DNA of 64,000 nt from Dyadobacter fanqingshengii (GCF_023822005.2 NZ_CP098806.1:5454501-5518500), one strand, 5' to 3'; positions 27,119-35,397 are shown, counted from the first letter of the stretch. The notes: generated from the letters alone by a model not told the origin. Numbers and translations: made by a program.

Positions 27119-27196
27119 TGATCCGTCTCCGGATTGCCGGCCACCGGACTGCCGGCCACCGGTTTGCCGGCCACCGGACTGCCGGACCACGGATCA
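27119..27196. repeat. Four 15-bp tandem repeats framed by an 8-bp inverted repeat
   Basis: The intergenic stretch 26867-27261 (395 bp) contains four near-identical units of the type CCGGACTGCCGGCCA (27129-27143, 27144-27158, 27159-27173, and 27174-27189 with one extra base). Each holds the self-complementary core GCCGGC. The block is enclosed by TGATCCGT (27119-27126) and ACGGATCA (27189-27196). The GC-rich repeat contrasts with the AT-rich surroundings. The rest of the interval holds only the promoter at 27025. Confidence 0.85.
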
Positions 27197-27261
27197 CATG
27201 CAACTATTTGTGACTTCTACGGGTCACACATTTCTTACTATTATTTCAATTTATTTCATCC

Positions 27262-28647
27262 ATGAAAAAGTGGTTTCAACTGCTTCGTCAGGCTATTCGT
27301 GGCTCCGAAGAAAGTTTTACCGAAGGAAGCATCAACCGTGCTATTTTTTTACTATCCGTGCCAATGATCCTGGAAATGGTCATGGAGTCGTTATTTGCCG
27401 TTGTTGACATTTTTTTCGTTTCAAAAGTGAGTACAGAAGCCGTGGCGGTCGTCGGGCTTACTGAGTCTGTTATTACGTTGGTTTATTCAGTTGCCATTGG
27501 TCTGAGCACGGCGGCAACGGCTACCATTGCGCGCCGTGTCGGCGAAGGAAATATCAATGGTGCAAGGCACGCGGTTGGGCAAGTTATCGTCATTTCTTTG
27601 GCTATTTCAGCAGTCACTGCAACCGTGGGAACCTGGTTTGCGGGTGACATACTGCGCATTATGGGCGCTGATGCAAAGGTGATTGAACTCGGGACCGATT
27701 TTGCAAGGATTCAATTTCTGAGCAGCCCGGTTGTTATTTTGCTCTATTCGTTGAGCGGTGCATTACGCGGCGCGGGTTCCGCAGCGACAGCCATGCGGTC
27801 GTTGATCGTGGCGAATTGTATGAACATGATCCTGGGTCCGATCCTGATATTCGGTCTTGGACCATTTCCTGAGTTAGGCGTTACGGGTGCGGCTCTTGCT
27901 ACGGCCTTAGGTCGTTCCATAGGTGTTGGTTATCAGCTGTTTTCGTTAACCAAAGCACAACGATCATTAGGCTTGTTATGGGCCGATCTGCGTCCAAACC
28001 CCGAAACCATTGCAACTATTGTAAAAGTGGCAACGGGCGGCACGGTTCAGTTTCTGATCGGCTCCGCAAGCTGGATTTTCCTGACCCGTATTTTATCGGA
28101 ATTCGGCAGTGACGTGGTGGCAGGTTATACCATTGCGATTCGTGTGATCATGTTCACATTGCTGCCTGCCTGGGGACTTGCTAATGCAGCTGCAACGCTT
28201 GTAGGGCAAAATCTGGGTGCTGGCAAACCTGACCGCGCCGAGAAATCCGTCTGGAAATGTGCGTCTTATAATTTCATTTTCCTGATGGGATTGGCCATTT
28301 TGATGTTTTTGGGTGCCGAGGAACTGATCGGTTTATTCTCCCCCAATCCAGAAGTGATTGCCACAGGAAAGATGGCTTTACGTGTGCTGTGCCTGGGTTA
28401 TGCAGCCTATGCTTACGGAATGGTTGTCATTCAGTCGCTGAATGGAGCGGGGGATACCAAAACGCCAACGGTCCTGAACCTGATTTGTTTCTGGGCCATT
28501 GAAATTCCTGTTGCGTATGTGCTTGCCGTTATGATGAACTTCGGCCCAGTCGGTGTTTTTGTCTCGGTTCCTGTTGCAGAATCTATTCTGGCATTGCTGG
28601 GAATATGGCGGTTCAGGCTGGGGAAATGGAAGTTGGTGAAGGTCTGA
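27262..28647 (+). CDS. MATE-family efflux transporter
   Basis: A 461-residue inner-membrane protein with about 12 hydrophobic helices in two homologous halves, the normal MATE size. Motifs include INRAIFLLSVPMILEMVMES at the N-terminus, GLSTAATATIARRVGEGN and the matching second-half ANAAATLVGQNLGAGKP. MATE proteins export cationic drugs or metabolites by Na+ or H+ antiport. The substrate is unknown. The N-terminal ~25 residues before the first helix are charged and cytoplasmic. Confidence 0.93.
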   Translation: MKKWFQLLRQAIRGSEESFTEGSINRAIFLLSVPMILEMVMESLFAVVDIFFVSKVSTEAVAVVGLTESVITLVYSVAIGLSTAATATIARRVGEGNINGARHAVGQVIVISLAISAVTATVGTWFAGDILRIMGADAKVIELGTDFARIQFLSSPVVILLYSLSGALRGAGSAATAMRSLIVANCMNMILGPILIFGLGPFPELGVTGAALATALGRSIGVGYQLFSLTKAQRSLGLLWADLRPNPETIATIVKVATGGTVQFLIGSASWIFLTRILSEFGSDVVAGYTIAIRVIMFTLLPAWGLANAAATLVGQNLGAGKPDRAEKSVWKCASYNFIFLMGLAILMFLGAEELIGLFSPNPEVIATGKMALRVLCLGYAAYAYGMVVIQSLNGAGDTKTPTVLNLICFWAIEIPVAYVLAVMMNFGPVGVFVSVPVAESILALLGIWRFRLGKWKLVKV

Positions 28648-28651
28648 TAAC

Positions 28652-28681
28652 AATGCCGGGGATACAAACGTCCCCGGCATT
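28652..28681 (+). terminator. Hairpin after the MATE gene
   Basis: A perfect 11-bp stem, AATGCCGGGGA / TCCCCGGCATT, with an 8-nt loop lies 5 bp after the stop. The T-run is short (TT), so termination may be incomplete and read-through into the sulfur genes is possible. Confidence 0.7.
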
Positions 28682-28741
28682 TCAGAAACAAAAAGTGACG
28701 GGTTTTGGTTAAGTTCGTATCAATGAACATTATTATCCTTC

Positions 28742-30133
28742 ATGAAAATAGAACAGATATATACCGGGTGCCTGGCTCAGGGCGCTTATTTTATTGTTTC
28801 AAATGGCGAAGCGGCTGTTATTGATCCTTTGCGTGAAGTGGAGCCTTACATTCAAAAGGCCAGTAAAATCGGCGCCAAAATCAAGTATGTATTTGAAACC
28901 CATTTTCATGCGGATTTCGTCTCAGGACATATTGATCTGGCTGAAAAAACCGGTGCCGACATTGTTTACGGCCCCAATGCAAATACAGCATTCAAAGCAC
29001 ACATTGCCGTTGATAATGAGGAATTTCAATTGGGAGAAATTACAATAAGAGCATTGCATACACCCGGTCACACGCTGGAATCGACGAGTTATTTGTTATT
29101 TGATAAAAATAAAAAGCCAGTCGCATTATTTAGCGGGGATACACTTTTTATAGGCGATGTAGGCCGCCCTGACCTGGCCCAAAAAAGCGATCTGACTATG
29201 GAAGATCTGGCCGGAATGTTATTCGAGAGCCTGCGTTCGAAGATTATGACATTGCCTGATGACGTTATCGTTTATCCGGCGCATGGAGCAGGATCTGCTT
29301 GTGGCAAAAATATGAGCAAGGAGACTTCCGACACATTGGGCAACCAAAAGCGTTTCAATTATGCTTTGCGGCCCGATATGACGAAAGAAGAATTCATCAA
29401 CGAAGTAACAGCCGGCTTAGCCGAGCCACCGAAATATTTCCCGGAGAATGTAAAGATGAACCGGGACGGTTATGAAAGCATCGACGATGTGCTCGAACGC
29501 GGCGACCAGGCATTATCTCCCGAAGCATTTGAGGCCAAAGCCAATAATACGGGCGCGCTCATTCTGGATACGCGAAAACCCGAGGATTTTGCCAAAGGAT
29601 TTATCCCAAATTCAATCAACATTGGCATCGAAGGCGGTTTCGCTCCGTGGGTAGGCGCCCTGATTCCGGATTTGAAGCAGCATTTACTGATTGTGACTGA
29701 GCCGGGAAAGGAAGAAGAAGTGGTAACACGTTTAGCAAGAGTTGGTTATGATCATACCATTGGATTTTTAAATGGTGGTTTTGAGGCTTGGGTTGAAGCG
29801 GGAAAAGAAACGGATGCGGTTGACAATATTTCGGCAAAAGCGTTCGAAGCACTTTACAACAGTGAAAGTCCAGAGGTGATCGACGTCCGTAAACCAGACG
29901 AGTTTGCAGCCGGGCACGTTGAAGGAGCCAGAAATCTGCCATTGGATTACATTAACGACCTCATGGCTGAATTTCCCAAAAACAAAACCCTTTACGTGCA
30001 CTGCGCCGGAGGTTACCGCTCCATGATCGCCGCCTCCATCCTGAAATCCCGCGGCATCGACGAAGTTGTGAACATCGAAGGAGGTTTCGGAGCAGTGGAG
30101 AAGACTAATGTGCCTGTTTTGCAGGGGGTTTAG
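28742..30133 (+). CDS. Persulfide dioxygenase-rhodanese fusion (CstB-like)
   Basis: A 463-residue protein of three domains. Residues 1-250 are a metallo-beta-lactamase fold persulfide dioxygenase (H54-F-H56-A-D58 motif THFHADFVSGH, HTPGHTLES, FSGDTLFIGDVGRPDL, YPAHGAGSACGKN). Residues ~260-355 are a rhodanese-like domain without a catalytic Cys (the loop reads IVTEPGKEEE). Residues ~365-463 are an active rhodanese with C421 in HCAGGYRS. This order, with a dead middle rhodanese, matches CstB, which oxidises low-molecular-weight persulfides to thiosulfate. The YeeE/YedE genes 680 bp downstream fit a sulfane-sulfur or thiosulfate role. The protein acts in the cytoplasm (no signal peptide). Confidence 0.92.
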   Translation: MKIEQIYTGCLAQGAYFIVSNGEAAVIDPLREVEPYIQKASKIGAKIKYVFETHFHADFVSGHIDLAEKTGADIVYGPNANTAFKAHIAVDNEEFQLGEITIRALHTPGHTLESTSYLLFDKNKKPVALFSGDTLFIGDVGRPDLAQKSDLTMEDLAGMLFESLRSKIMTLPDDVIVYPAHGAGSACGKNMSKETSDTLGNQKRFNYALRPDMTKEEFINEVTAGLAEPPKYFPENVKMNRDGYESIDDVLERGDQALSPEAFEAKANNTGALILDTRKPEDFAKGFIPNSINIGIEGGFAPWVGALIPDLKQHLLIVTEPGKEEEVVTRLARVGYDHTIGFLNGGFEAWVEAGKETDAVDNISAKAFEALYNSESPEVIDVRKPDEFAAGHVEGARNLPLDYINDLMAEFPKNKTLYVHCAGGYRSMIAASILKSRGIDEVVNIEGGFGAVEKTNVPVLQGV

Positions 30134-30179
30134 TTTTGCGGATGATTCTTTGTATTATTATAGATCAAATGACGCTATT

Positions 30180-30389
30180 ATGGAAACAATGATCGTTGAA
30201 TTAACCCACAAGCGCGCCCTGCAGTTGCTAAGGGATTTGGAGGCACTGGACATTATCAAATTACACGACAATGCTGAGGTCCAGAAGCCGAAACTATCTG
30301 AAAAATACAAAGGAATTCTTTCCAAGGAAGAAAGCCAGGATCTTAGTATGCATATCAATCAAATGCGAAGTGAATGGAGCAGTATTTAA
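30180..30389 (+). CDS. Small antitoxin-like protein (VapB role)
   Basis: 69 residues from the ATG at 30180 (METMIVELTHKRALQLLRDLE). The upstream extension to 30108 overlaps the CstB-like stop region and is rejected. The protein is charged and helical, with an N-terminal short strand (MIVEL) that could dimerise and bind DNA, and a C-terminal tail (MHINQMRSEWSSI) that could wrap the toxin. It overlaps the PIN-domain gene by 16 bp, the layout of type II toxin-antitoxin operons. The antitoxin family is not clear by eye, so the role rests mainly on the neighbour. Confidence 0.78.
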   Translation: METMIVELTHKRALQLLRDLEALDIIKLHDNAEVQKPKLSEKYKGILSKEESQDLSMHINQMRSEWSSI

Positions 30390-30751
30390 TTGATACAAAC
30401 GCAGTCTCACACTATATGTCGGCCATGTTAACGCAGCCAGGAATTCATTTTATGGATGATGTTATAGACGCAACCCCGAATTTGTCGGTTATTAGTCAAA
30501 TCGAATTATTGTCATGGAAAACGCCCAAAAGTAGTCAGATCAGTGATTTTATTCACGATAGTCTAATCTATAATATTACTCCTGATGTCGTCGCGATCTG
30601 TATAAATATTCGGAAGAACAGGAAAATAAAAACGCTTGATGCCATTATTGCAGCCACTGCAAATGCAAATAACTTCACGCTCGTCACTGATAATGAAAAG
30701 GACTTTGAGAATATACCAAAGTTGAAAGTTGTCAATCCAAAAAAGCTCTAA
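30374..30751 (+). CDS. PIN-domain toxin (VapC-like ribonuclease)
   Basis: A 125-residue PIN-domain protein with the four acidic active-site residues in place: D7 (YLIDTNAVS), E44 (SQIELL), D89 (TLDAIIAAT) and D106 (LVTDNEKDF). VapC toxins cleave tRNA or rRNA and are neutralised by the partner encoded just upstream (16-bp overlap). The bases are visibly more AT-rich than in the flanking sulfur genes, consistent with acquisition. An inverted repeat, AATCACAA/TTGTGATT (30750-30779), spans its stop codon. Confidence 0.9.
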   Translation: MEQYLIDTNAVSHYMSAMLTQPGIHFMDDVIDATPNLSVISQIELLSWKTPKSSQISDFIHDSLIYNITPDVVAICINIRKNRKIKTLDAIIAATANANNFTLVTDNEKDFENIPKLKVVNPKKL

Positions 30752-30779
30752 TCACAAATTTCTGATTTGACTTGTGATT
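30750..30779. repeat. Inverted repeat at the end of the VapC-like gene
   Basis: AATCACAA (30750-30757) and TTGTGATT (30772-30779) are perfect 8-bp arms with a 14-nt spacer, starting at the stop codon. No T-run follows, so it is a weak terminator at best; it could be a protein-binding site or mark the edge of the toxin-antitoxin insertion. Confidence 0.45.
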
Positions 30780-30814
30780 GACCCATTGTCAGGCTATATT
30801 ATTATTGTTATTAT

Positions 30815-31390
30815 ATGGATATTGTTGAAATGATTCGGAAGCCTTGGCCTTGGTACGTGGCGGGGCCTTTGATTGGGTTGACTGTGCCGGCTTTGTTGCT
30901 TTTGGGGAATAAGTCTTTTGGGATTTCTTCTTCGCTGCGGCACATTTGCGCGGCGGTGATTCCTGCCAACATTTCCTTTTTTAAGTATGATTGGAAGAAA
31001 GGCATTTGGAACCTGTTCTTTGTTGCCGGGATCACGATCGGCGGTTTTATTGCCAGCTTTTTTCTTGCTAACCCTGATGAAATTGTGATTGCTGAGGCAA
31101 CGCAACAAACATTAAGTGGTTTTGGGCTGACCAGTTTTTCAGGATTAATGCCTGCGGAAATTTTTGGCTCATCCAGTATTTTGTCTTTAAAAGGCGTTAT
31201 TTTTCTTGCCTTAGGTGGTTTTCTGGTGGGGTTTGGAACGCGTTATGCAGGAGGCTGTACATCCGGCCACGCCATTACGGGATTAGCCACATTGCAATGG
31301 CCTTCCCTGGTTGCAACAGTGAGCTTTTTTATTGGCGGTTTGGTCTGCACGCATTGGATTTTGCCTTTTTTGCTGACCCTAGCTCTTTAA
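30815..31390 (+). CDS. YeeE/YedE-family sulfur transporter, first half
   Basis: A 191-residue membrane protein with about five hydrophobic helices and the family signature GFGTRYAGGCTSGHAITGL near residue 150. The conserved Cys in GGCTSGH is thought to relay sulfur species in YeeE-type thiosulfate importers. Together with the next gene (9-bp gap) it corresponds to the two-gene form (PmpA/PmpB-like) of what is one longer protein elsewhere. Such pairs often accompany persulfide dioxygenases, as here. Confidence 0.9.
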   Translation: MDIVEMIRKPWPWYVAGPLIGLTVPALLLLGNKSFGISSSLRHICAAVIPANISFFKYDWKKGIWNLFFVAGITIGGFIASFFLANPDEIVIAEATQQTLSGFGLTSFSGLMPAEIFGSSSILSLKGVIFLALGGFLVGFGTRYAGGCTSGHAITGLATLQWPSLVATVSFFIGGLVCTHWILPFLLTLAL

Positions 31391-31399
31391 TTTGAAAAT

Positions 31400-31897
31400 A
31401 TGGAAAAGTCAGAAAATGCATCCGCAAGCACGCTTTTGGAAGAAGATAAAGATGGCAGCAACACCCAACAGTCAGCCGAAGGGTTTGCCGCCAACTTCAA
31501 ATATTTGACTATAGGTGTACTATTCGGGATTGTTTTTGTGAAAGCAGAAATTGTTTCCTGGTTTAGGATTCAGGAAATGTTCCGCTTTGATTCGTTTCAT
31601 ATGTATGGCGTAATCGGCTCTGCGGTGCTGGTGGGGCTTCTCTCCGTTCAGGTTATCAAGCGGTTCAGTATTAAAACCACATCAGGCGAAGAAGTTGTCA
31701 TTCCTGATAAAACATTCAGCCAAGGCCAGATCTACGGCGGACTGCTTTTCGGGGTTGGCTGGGCTATTACCGGAGCATGTCCGGGACCATTGTTTGCGCA
31801 GATCGGAAGCGGTTACCGGGCTGTGATCATCACCTTGCTCAGCGCCATTGCCGGCACCTGGACTTACGGTTTATTAAGGCCTAAACTGCCGCATTGA
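31400..31897 (+). CDS. YeeE/YedE-family sulfur transporter, second half (DUF6691-like)
   Basis: A 165-residue membrane protein with four hydrophobic helices after a polar N-terminus of ~35 residues. The motif GWAITGACPGPLFAQIGSG near residue 125 carries the conserved Cys of this half. It starts 9 bp after the first half and must be co-translated or at least co-transcribed. Together the two probably import or export thiosulfate or another sulfane-sulfur compound. The stop lies directly against the convergent methyltransferase stop. Confidence 0.9.
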   Translation: MEKSENASASTLLEEDKDGSNTQQSAEGFAANFKYLTIGVLFGIVFVKAEIVSWFRIQEMFRFDSFHMYGVIGSAVLVGLLSVQVIKRFSIKTTSGEEVVIPDKTFSQGQIYGGLLFGVGWAITGACPGPLFAQIGSGYRAVIITLLSAIAGTWTYGLLRPKLPH

Positions 31898-32641
31898 TCA
31901 CAATTTTCTGGCAACCAAATAAAGCTGTTCATCTCCCAAAGCAAACGGGTCAGCTTCCAGATTTCCGAATGTTCCTACGACTTGCAAACCCGCAGATTCA
32001 AACATATAAGTGACTTCCGAAAGCGTAAAAATGTGCTGCCGAACCGTATGCGTTACTTTGTCTGACCCCGAAATAAAGGTTTGCTCAGCCTCAATGTATC
32101 CTTCTTCCGGCCTATATTCGTTTTCGGCCAGATAAATAATATCTTCTTTAACAGGCATCCAGTTACGCACCTGAAAGTTGGGTAAAATGCTTTCCGCGAG
32201 GTTTTCAGTATGGATCGCAACGTGGCCGCCCGACTTAACGGCTTTCGCCATTTTTGAAATAAACTGCTGCATATCAGCCCTTGGGAAGAAACTAAAACTG
32301 TTTCCAATGCAGTAAACCGCATCAAACGAATTTTCCTCGACAGGACATTGTAATACATCATCACAGATCACCGTCAGAGGCAATTTTTGCTTTTTGGCAA
32401 CGGCTTTTAATTCATCACAGTATTCAGCAGAAATGTCAATGCAAGTCATTGCACAGCCTTCTTCCGCAAGGGGGACGGCGTGGCGGCCATAACCGGCCAG
32501 CATGTCCAAAACTTTGCTGCCTGCCGTTAATTCCAGCACATCCCGTAGAAAATCAACTTCGTAATCGGTGTATTCTTCGTCCTGATGCAGTTTCCAGGCG
32601 CGTTGCGGGAGTCCTTTGAAATAATTGTGATACCAGGCCAC
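31898..32641 (-). CDS. Class I SAM-dependent methyltransferase
   Basis: A 247-residue Rossmann-fold methyltransferase. Motif I is VLDMLAGYGRHAVPLAEEG (about residues 57-75), then CIDISAEYCDEL, the post-II segment FDAVYCIGNSFSFF, and GGHVAIHTENL. The N-terminus (MAWYHNYFKGLPQRAWKLHQ) is shared by a common uncharacterised subgroup. The acceptor is unknown. It is separated from the upstream copper cluster by a terminator and is adjacent to the sulfur importer only by convergence. Confidence 0.88.
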   Translation of the reverse strand: MAWYHNYFKGLPQRAWKLHQDEEYTDYEVDFLRDVLELTAGSKVLDMLAGYGRHAVPLAEEGCAMTCIDISAEYCDELKAVAKKQKLPLTVICDDVLQCPVEENSFDAVYCIGNSFSFFPRADMQQFISKMAKAVKSGGHVAIHTENLAESILPNFQVRNWMPVKEDIIYLAENEYRPEEGYIEAEQTFISGSDKVTHTVRQHIFTLSEVTYMFESAGLQVVGTFGNLEADPFALGDEQLYLVARKL

Positions 32642-32678
32642 GGGGGAGGGGTTCTGTTTTGATGATGCGCAAAACTAC

Positions 32679-32707
32679 AAAAAGCTGCCAGGATGAATGG
32701 CAGCTTT
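32679..32707 (-). terminator. Terminator of the metal-handling operon
   Basis: A perfect 10-bp stem, AAAGCTGCCA / TGGCAGCTTT, with a 7-nt loop; on the minus strand it ends in TTTTTG. It lies 26 bp after the stop of the His/Met-rich barrel gene. Confidence 0.82.
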
Positions 32708-32732
32708 CTGGAAATAACATTATATACAACCA

Positions 32733-34169
32733 TTACATGCGCATGAGCCCCGGTGTAAGACGCAAGTAAATCTGTCCCGAAAGCGGCATATCACCATAAA
32801 CTGGTTTCAACAAATTATCGATCGAATAAACCCCGATCTGGCCACCGGCTTGTAAAAGGGTGTTTTGGAATGAAGCGATCTGGCGATTGAGTCCAAGGGA
32901 AAACAACGACACCGGAAATTTTTCTTTTTGAATATAGTCATACCAAGTAATCCCCAGCTCATTAGTACTCTTCTCAACCCGTTCATAACGACCGTAAACA
33001 GCCCATTTATCCAGTTGCAGATTGGATTCCAACAAGATAGCATGCTCCTTGTGATGACCGCCAGCTTCATTCAATCCCCAAACTGCGGAGGTTGAAATCC
33101 ATCTGTTTTTTCCACTCAAATTGGCGGAATGTTGCACGGAAGCCGTTGTCCTGTCTACATTTTCACCGCCGTGCAATGGTTCGGGATTTTTGATAAAACC
33201 CCTGCTCACCTGCAATGCCCAATTTTCAGACGGATTGAACATTAACCGATAACTATACGAATCAAATCGCGGCTTATCAAAGTCAAAGCGGTTTTCGTCA
33301 GGCTCACGACCGGTGAAGGACGAGCCTTCCAATTTAAATTTCCAAAGCCGTATCCCGGCTGTTACCACACCAAAAGTAATGTGGGTCGCATCCTGCCAAT
33401 GATGCCCCAAGACGGCGTCCGGATTGTTGAAAGCAGACATTCTGTGCATAAATGCCGTGGGGCCAAGCGCCGGTTCACCCGGGTAACCCGCATAAAGCGT
33501 CAGGTCAATGTTATCATTCAGCCTTTGGGTGTAAGCAACGGAAAGCTCGGAAATGAGGTCGTGCGGATGTTGCTTGTCGATCAGCGGCTCGCCTTTCCAG
33601 GTCTCACCGGATTGAAACAGAAGCGGATAACCCGCTCCGCCATCAAATAACCTGTCCAGCGAAACCATAGCGCGGACATTCAGCAAACCATTTTTGCCCA
33701 CCTGCCGCTGCGCCATGCCCATGAACCAGTTGGGGACGCTAACCTTTGACTTCGAGCCTTTGAGACCATCATTATTGAAATTTTGGGCCGTGTAGCGCAG
33801 AAATACGCTTCCGTGCAACATATAATTCCACTTGTTCCCGTGCTTCATATACGCATACATAGGCGTCGCGTCGGGCTGCCAGCCCGTGCCTGAGCCGTTG
33901 CGCGTCATAGGGAGGCTGAGGGAAAAACTATGCGTCATATGCCCCGAATCATGCTTCATATTTCCATGGTCCATCTTAGTATGATCCATCTTGCTATGAT
34001 CGACTGTGTCGGGTTTCATGCTTTTTTGATCCATGCCCTTCATATCATGCTCAGTGGGCTTGGCAGTTGCTTTTTTTGGCTCCTGATGATGCTCATGCTG
34101 TGCCAGCACAGGGAAAAAGAAAGTCATTATGCTGGCGAATGCCAACATTTTCAGTTTATTGTTTTTCAT
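32733..34169 (-). CDS. His/Met-rich outer-membrane barrel-like protein of the copper cluster
   Basis: A 478-residue protein with a signal peptide (FASIMTFFFPVLAQ). The mature N-terminus (residues ~25-80) is packed with His and Met (EHHQEP, HDMKGMDQ, DHSKMDHTKMDHG), a typical soft-metal binding tail. The remainder has alternating strands with aromatic/Gly turns (LHGSVFLRYT, DLTLYAGYPGEPALG, WALQVSRGF) and ends in a strand (GQIYLRLTPGLM), which suggests a beta-barrel. It closes the metal cluster. I infer copper binding or export at the outer membrane; no enzyme motif is seen. Confidence 0.75.
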   Translation of the reverse strand: MKNNKLKMLAFASIMTFFFPVLAQHEHHQEPKKATAKPTEHDMKGMDQKSMKPDTVDHSKMDHTKMDHGNMKHDSGHMTHSFSLSLPMTRNGSGTGWQPDATPMYAYMKHGNKWNYMLHGSVFLRYTAQNFNNDGLKGSKSKVSVPNWFMGMAQRQVGKNGLLNVRAMVSLDRLFDGGAGYPLLFQSGETWKGEPLIDKQHPHDLISELSVAYTQRLNDNIDLTLYAGYPGEPALGPTAFMHRMSAFNNPDAVLGHHWQDATHITFGVVTAGIRLWKFKLEGSSFTGREPDENRFDFDKPRFDSYSYRLMFNPSENWALQVSRGFIKNPEPLHGGENVDRTTASVQHSANLSGKNRWISTSAVWGLNEAGGHHKEHAILLESNLQLDKWAVYGRYERVEKSTNELGITWYDYIQKEKFPVSLFSLGLNRQIASFQNTLLQAGGQIGVYSIDNLLKPVYGDMPLSGQIYLRLTPGLMRM

Positions 34170-34187
34170 GACGAAGTCGTTTTGTTG

Positions 34188-34529
34188 CTAGTGCGCAGCG
34201 GCCGTTTTCCGACAGCATGCTGGTAATTTGTCGTGCGCTTTCTGGTTCGCAACTTGCGTGTCCGCGTCGTAACCTGTGTTGATAATTGTTGCCTTTATGG
34301 CTTCCGGGGTGGTTTTATTCGGATTGTATTTCACCGTAACCACTTTGTCTTTCAGGTCCAGATTGGATTCTTTCACGCCTTTGGAAAGACCCAGGTTACG
34401 TTCAATGCGTTCCTTGCACATTTCGCAAATTGCAGAAGTTTTGATTTTGATCTGCTTATCGCCGTCGGCCTGCGCCATGTTAACCCCGGCAAAAAGGACT
34501 ATTAATATGGATAAGATGGTCGTTTTCAT
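34188..34529 (-). CDS. Periplasmic heavy-metal-associated (MerP/CopZ-like) protein
   Basis: A 113-residue protein with a signal peptide (LSILIVLFAGVNMAQA) and one HMA domain (residues ~26-95). The metal-binding CxxC is in SAICEMCKERIE, and the fold continues with VVTVKYNPNKTTPEAI and NTGYDADT. An extra C-terminal CC pair (LPACCRKT) may bind a second ion. It is likely a periplasmic copper shuttle. The gene follows the metal-binding lipoprotein by 20 bp. Confidence 0.9.
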   Translation of the reverse strand: MKTTILSILIVLFAGVNMAQADGDKQIKIKTSAICEMCKERIERNLGLSKGVKESNLDLKDKVVTVKYNPNKTTPEAIKATIINTGYDADTQVANQKAHDKLPACCRKTAAAH

Positions 34530-34549
34530 GATTTATAATGTTTTAATGA

Positions 34550-34786
34550 TCAATGATTGTGTCCCGCAGAATCCGTTTCTGCCATGGCTACTTCTTGTAA
34601 ATCCATTTTGCAAACCGGACATTTTCCGGCAGCTGCGTAGGTTTTCTCTCCCTCGCATTGCATGGGGCATGCGTATTTTTTTTCGGCTGAGGCAGTTGCA
34701 TCCGTTGCCGCTTTTTCCGTTTTATCATTGTTTGCACCGCAAGCTGTAAAAAGAAGCATTAACGCGGCAAAAAACACATTTTTCAT
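34550..34786 (-). CDS. Small lipoprotein with heavy-metal-binding domain
   Basis: 78 residues. The signal and lipobox read MLLFTAC (Cys ~16). The rest carries a YACPMQCEGEK...GKCPVCKMDL pattern, the small Cys/Met heavy-metal-binding module found next to CusB-type efflux proteins and P-type ATPases, and a C-terminal HNH tail. It would hold copper or silver at the periplasmic membrane face. Same direction as the neighbouring HMA gene, 20 bp apart. Confidence 0.88.
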   Translation of the reverse strand: MKNVFFAALMLLFTACGANNDKTEKAATDATASAEKKYACPMQCEGEKTYAAAGKCPVCKMDLQEVAMAETDSAGHNH

Positions 34787-34815
34787 AATGATTGAAGATT
34801 TGTTTAATGTCTGAT

Positions 34816-35385
34816 TTAGTGACCCACTTTATCAAGGGTTATTCTCGCCAAAGTGCTCTTCTTGAATTCCCCAGGCGTCATGCCCGTCACTTTTTTAAAT
34901 TGATTACTCAAATGCGCGGGGCTGCTGTATGACAATCGCCAAGCCATTTCGCTCAATGTTAACTCGTTATAGGAGAGCCATTCTTTTACTTTTTCCGTTT
35001 TTTGGGCGATGATGTATTGCTCAATGGTTTGCCCGGTTTCAGAAGAGAAAAGGTTGCTCAAATAAGAATATTCGTAACCAATTTTTTCCGACAAATAATC
35101 CGAAAAGTTCTGCTGCTCAGGCTTGTGGCCTTTCAAATATTGAACTTCCTCAATAATCAACGTCTTAATGTGCTCCACAATCGCCAACCGGCGGTCATCC
35201 AGCAACTCAAAGCCACTTGCTTCCAGGGTAGATTTTACTCGGTTAAGAAGTTCAGGCTCAATGTTTGCCGCGGTTTCAACTTCACCCAGTTCAACGGATT
35301 GCAGTCCTATACCCAGATTTTCCAGTTCCTCCCGGACAACCCGCTTGCAACGATCACAAACCATGTTTTTTATTTGCAGTTTCAT
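34816..35385 (-). CDS. AraC-family regulator with HMA-like metal-binding N-terminus
   Basis: A 189-residue protein. The N-terminal ~70 residues look like an HMA domain (MKLQIKNMVCDRCKRVV, C10 and C13, with the ferredoxin-like beta-alpha-beta pattern). The C-terminal ~100 residues are an AraC double helix-turn-helix (FSDYLSEKIGYEYSYLSNLF; LSEMAWRLSYSSPAHLSNQFKKVTGMTP). The fusion suggests direct sensing of copper or a similar ion by the regulator of this cluster. It lies 13 bp after the TonB-receptor gene, inside the operon, so autoregulation is likely. Such fusions occur in other Bacteroidota as far as I know. Confidence 0.88.
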   Translation of the reverse strand: MKLQIKNMVCDRCKRVVREELENLGIGLQSVELGEVETAANIEPELLNRVKSTLEASGFELLDDRRLAIVEHIKTLIIEEVQYLKGHKPEQQNFSDYLSEKIGYEYSYLSNLFSSETGQTIEQYIIAQKTEKVKEWLSYNELTLSEMAWRLSYSSPAHLSNQFKKVTGMTPGEFKKSTLARITLDKVGH

Positions 35386-35397
35386 AAGGCTCTCCGA

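Noticed and set aside
27129..27189. CRISPR-like array
   Set aside because: The repeats are 15 bp, directly adjoining, with no spacers and no cas genes.
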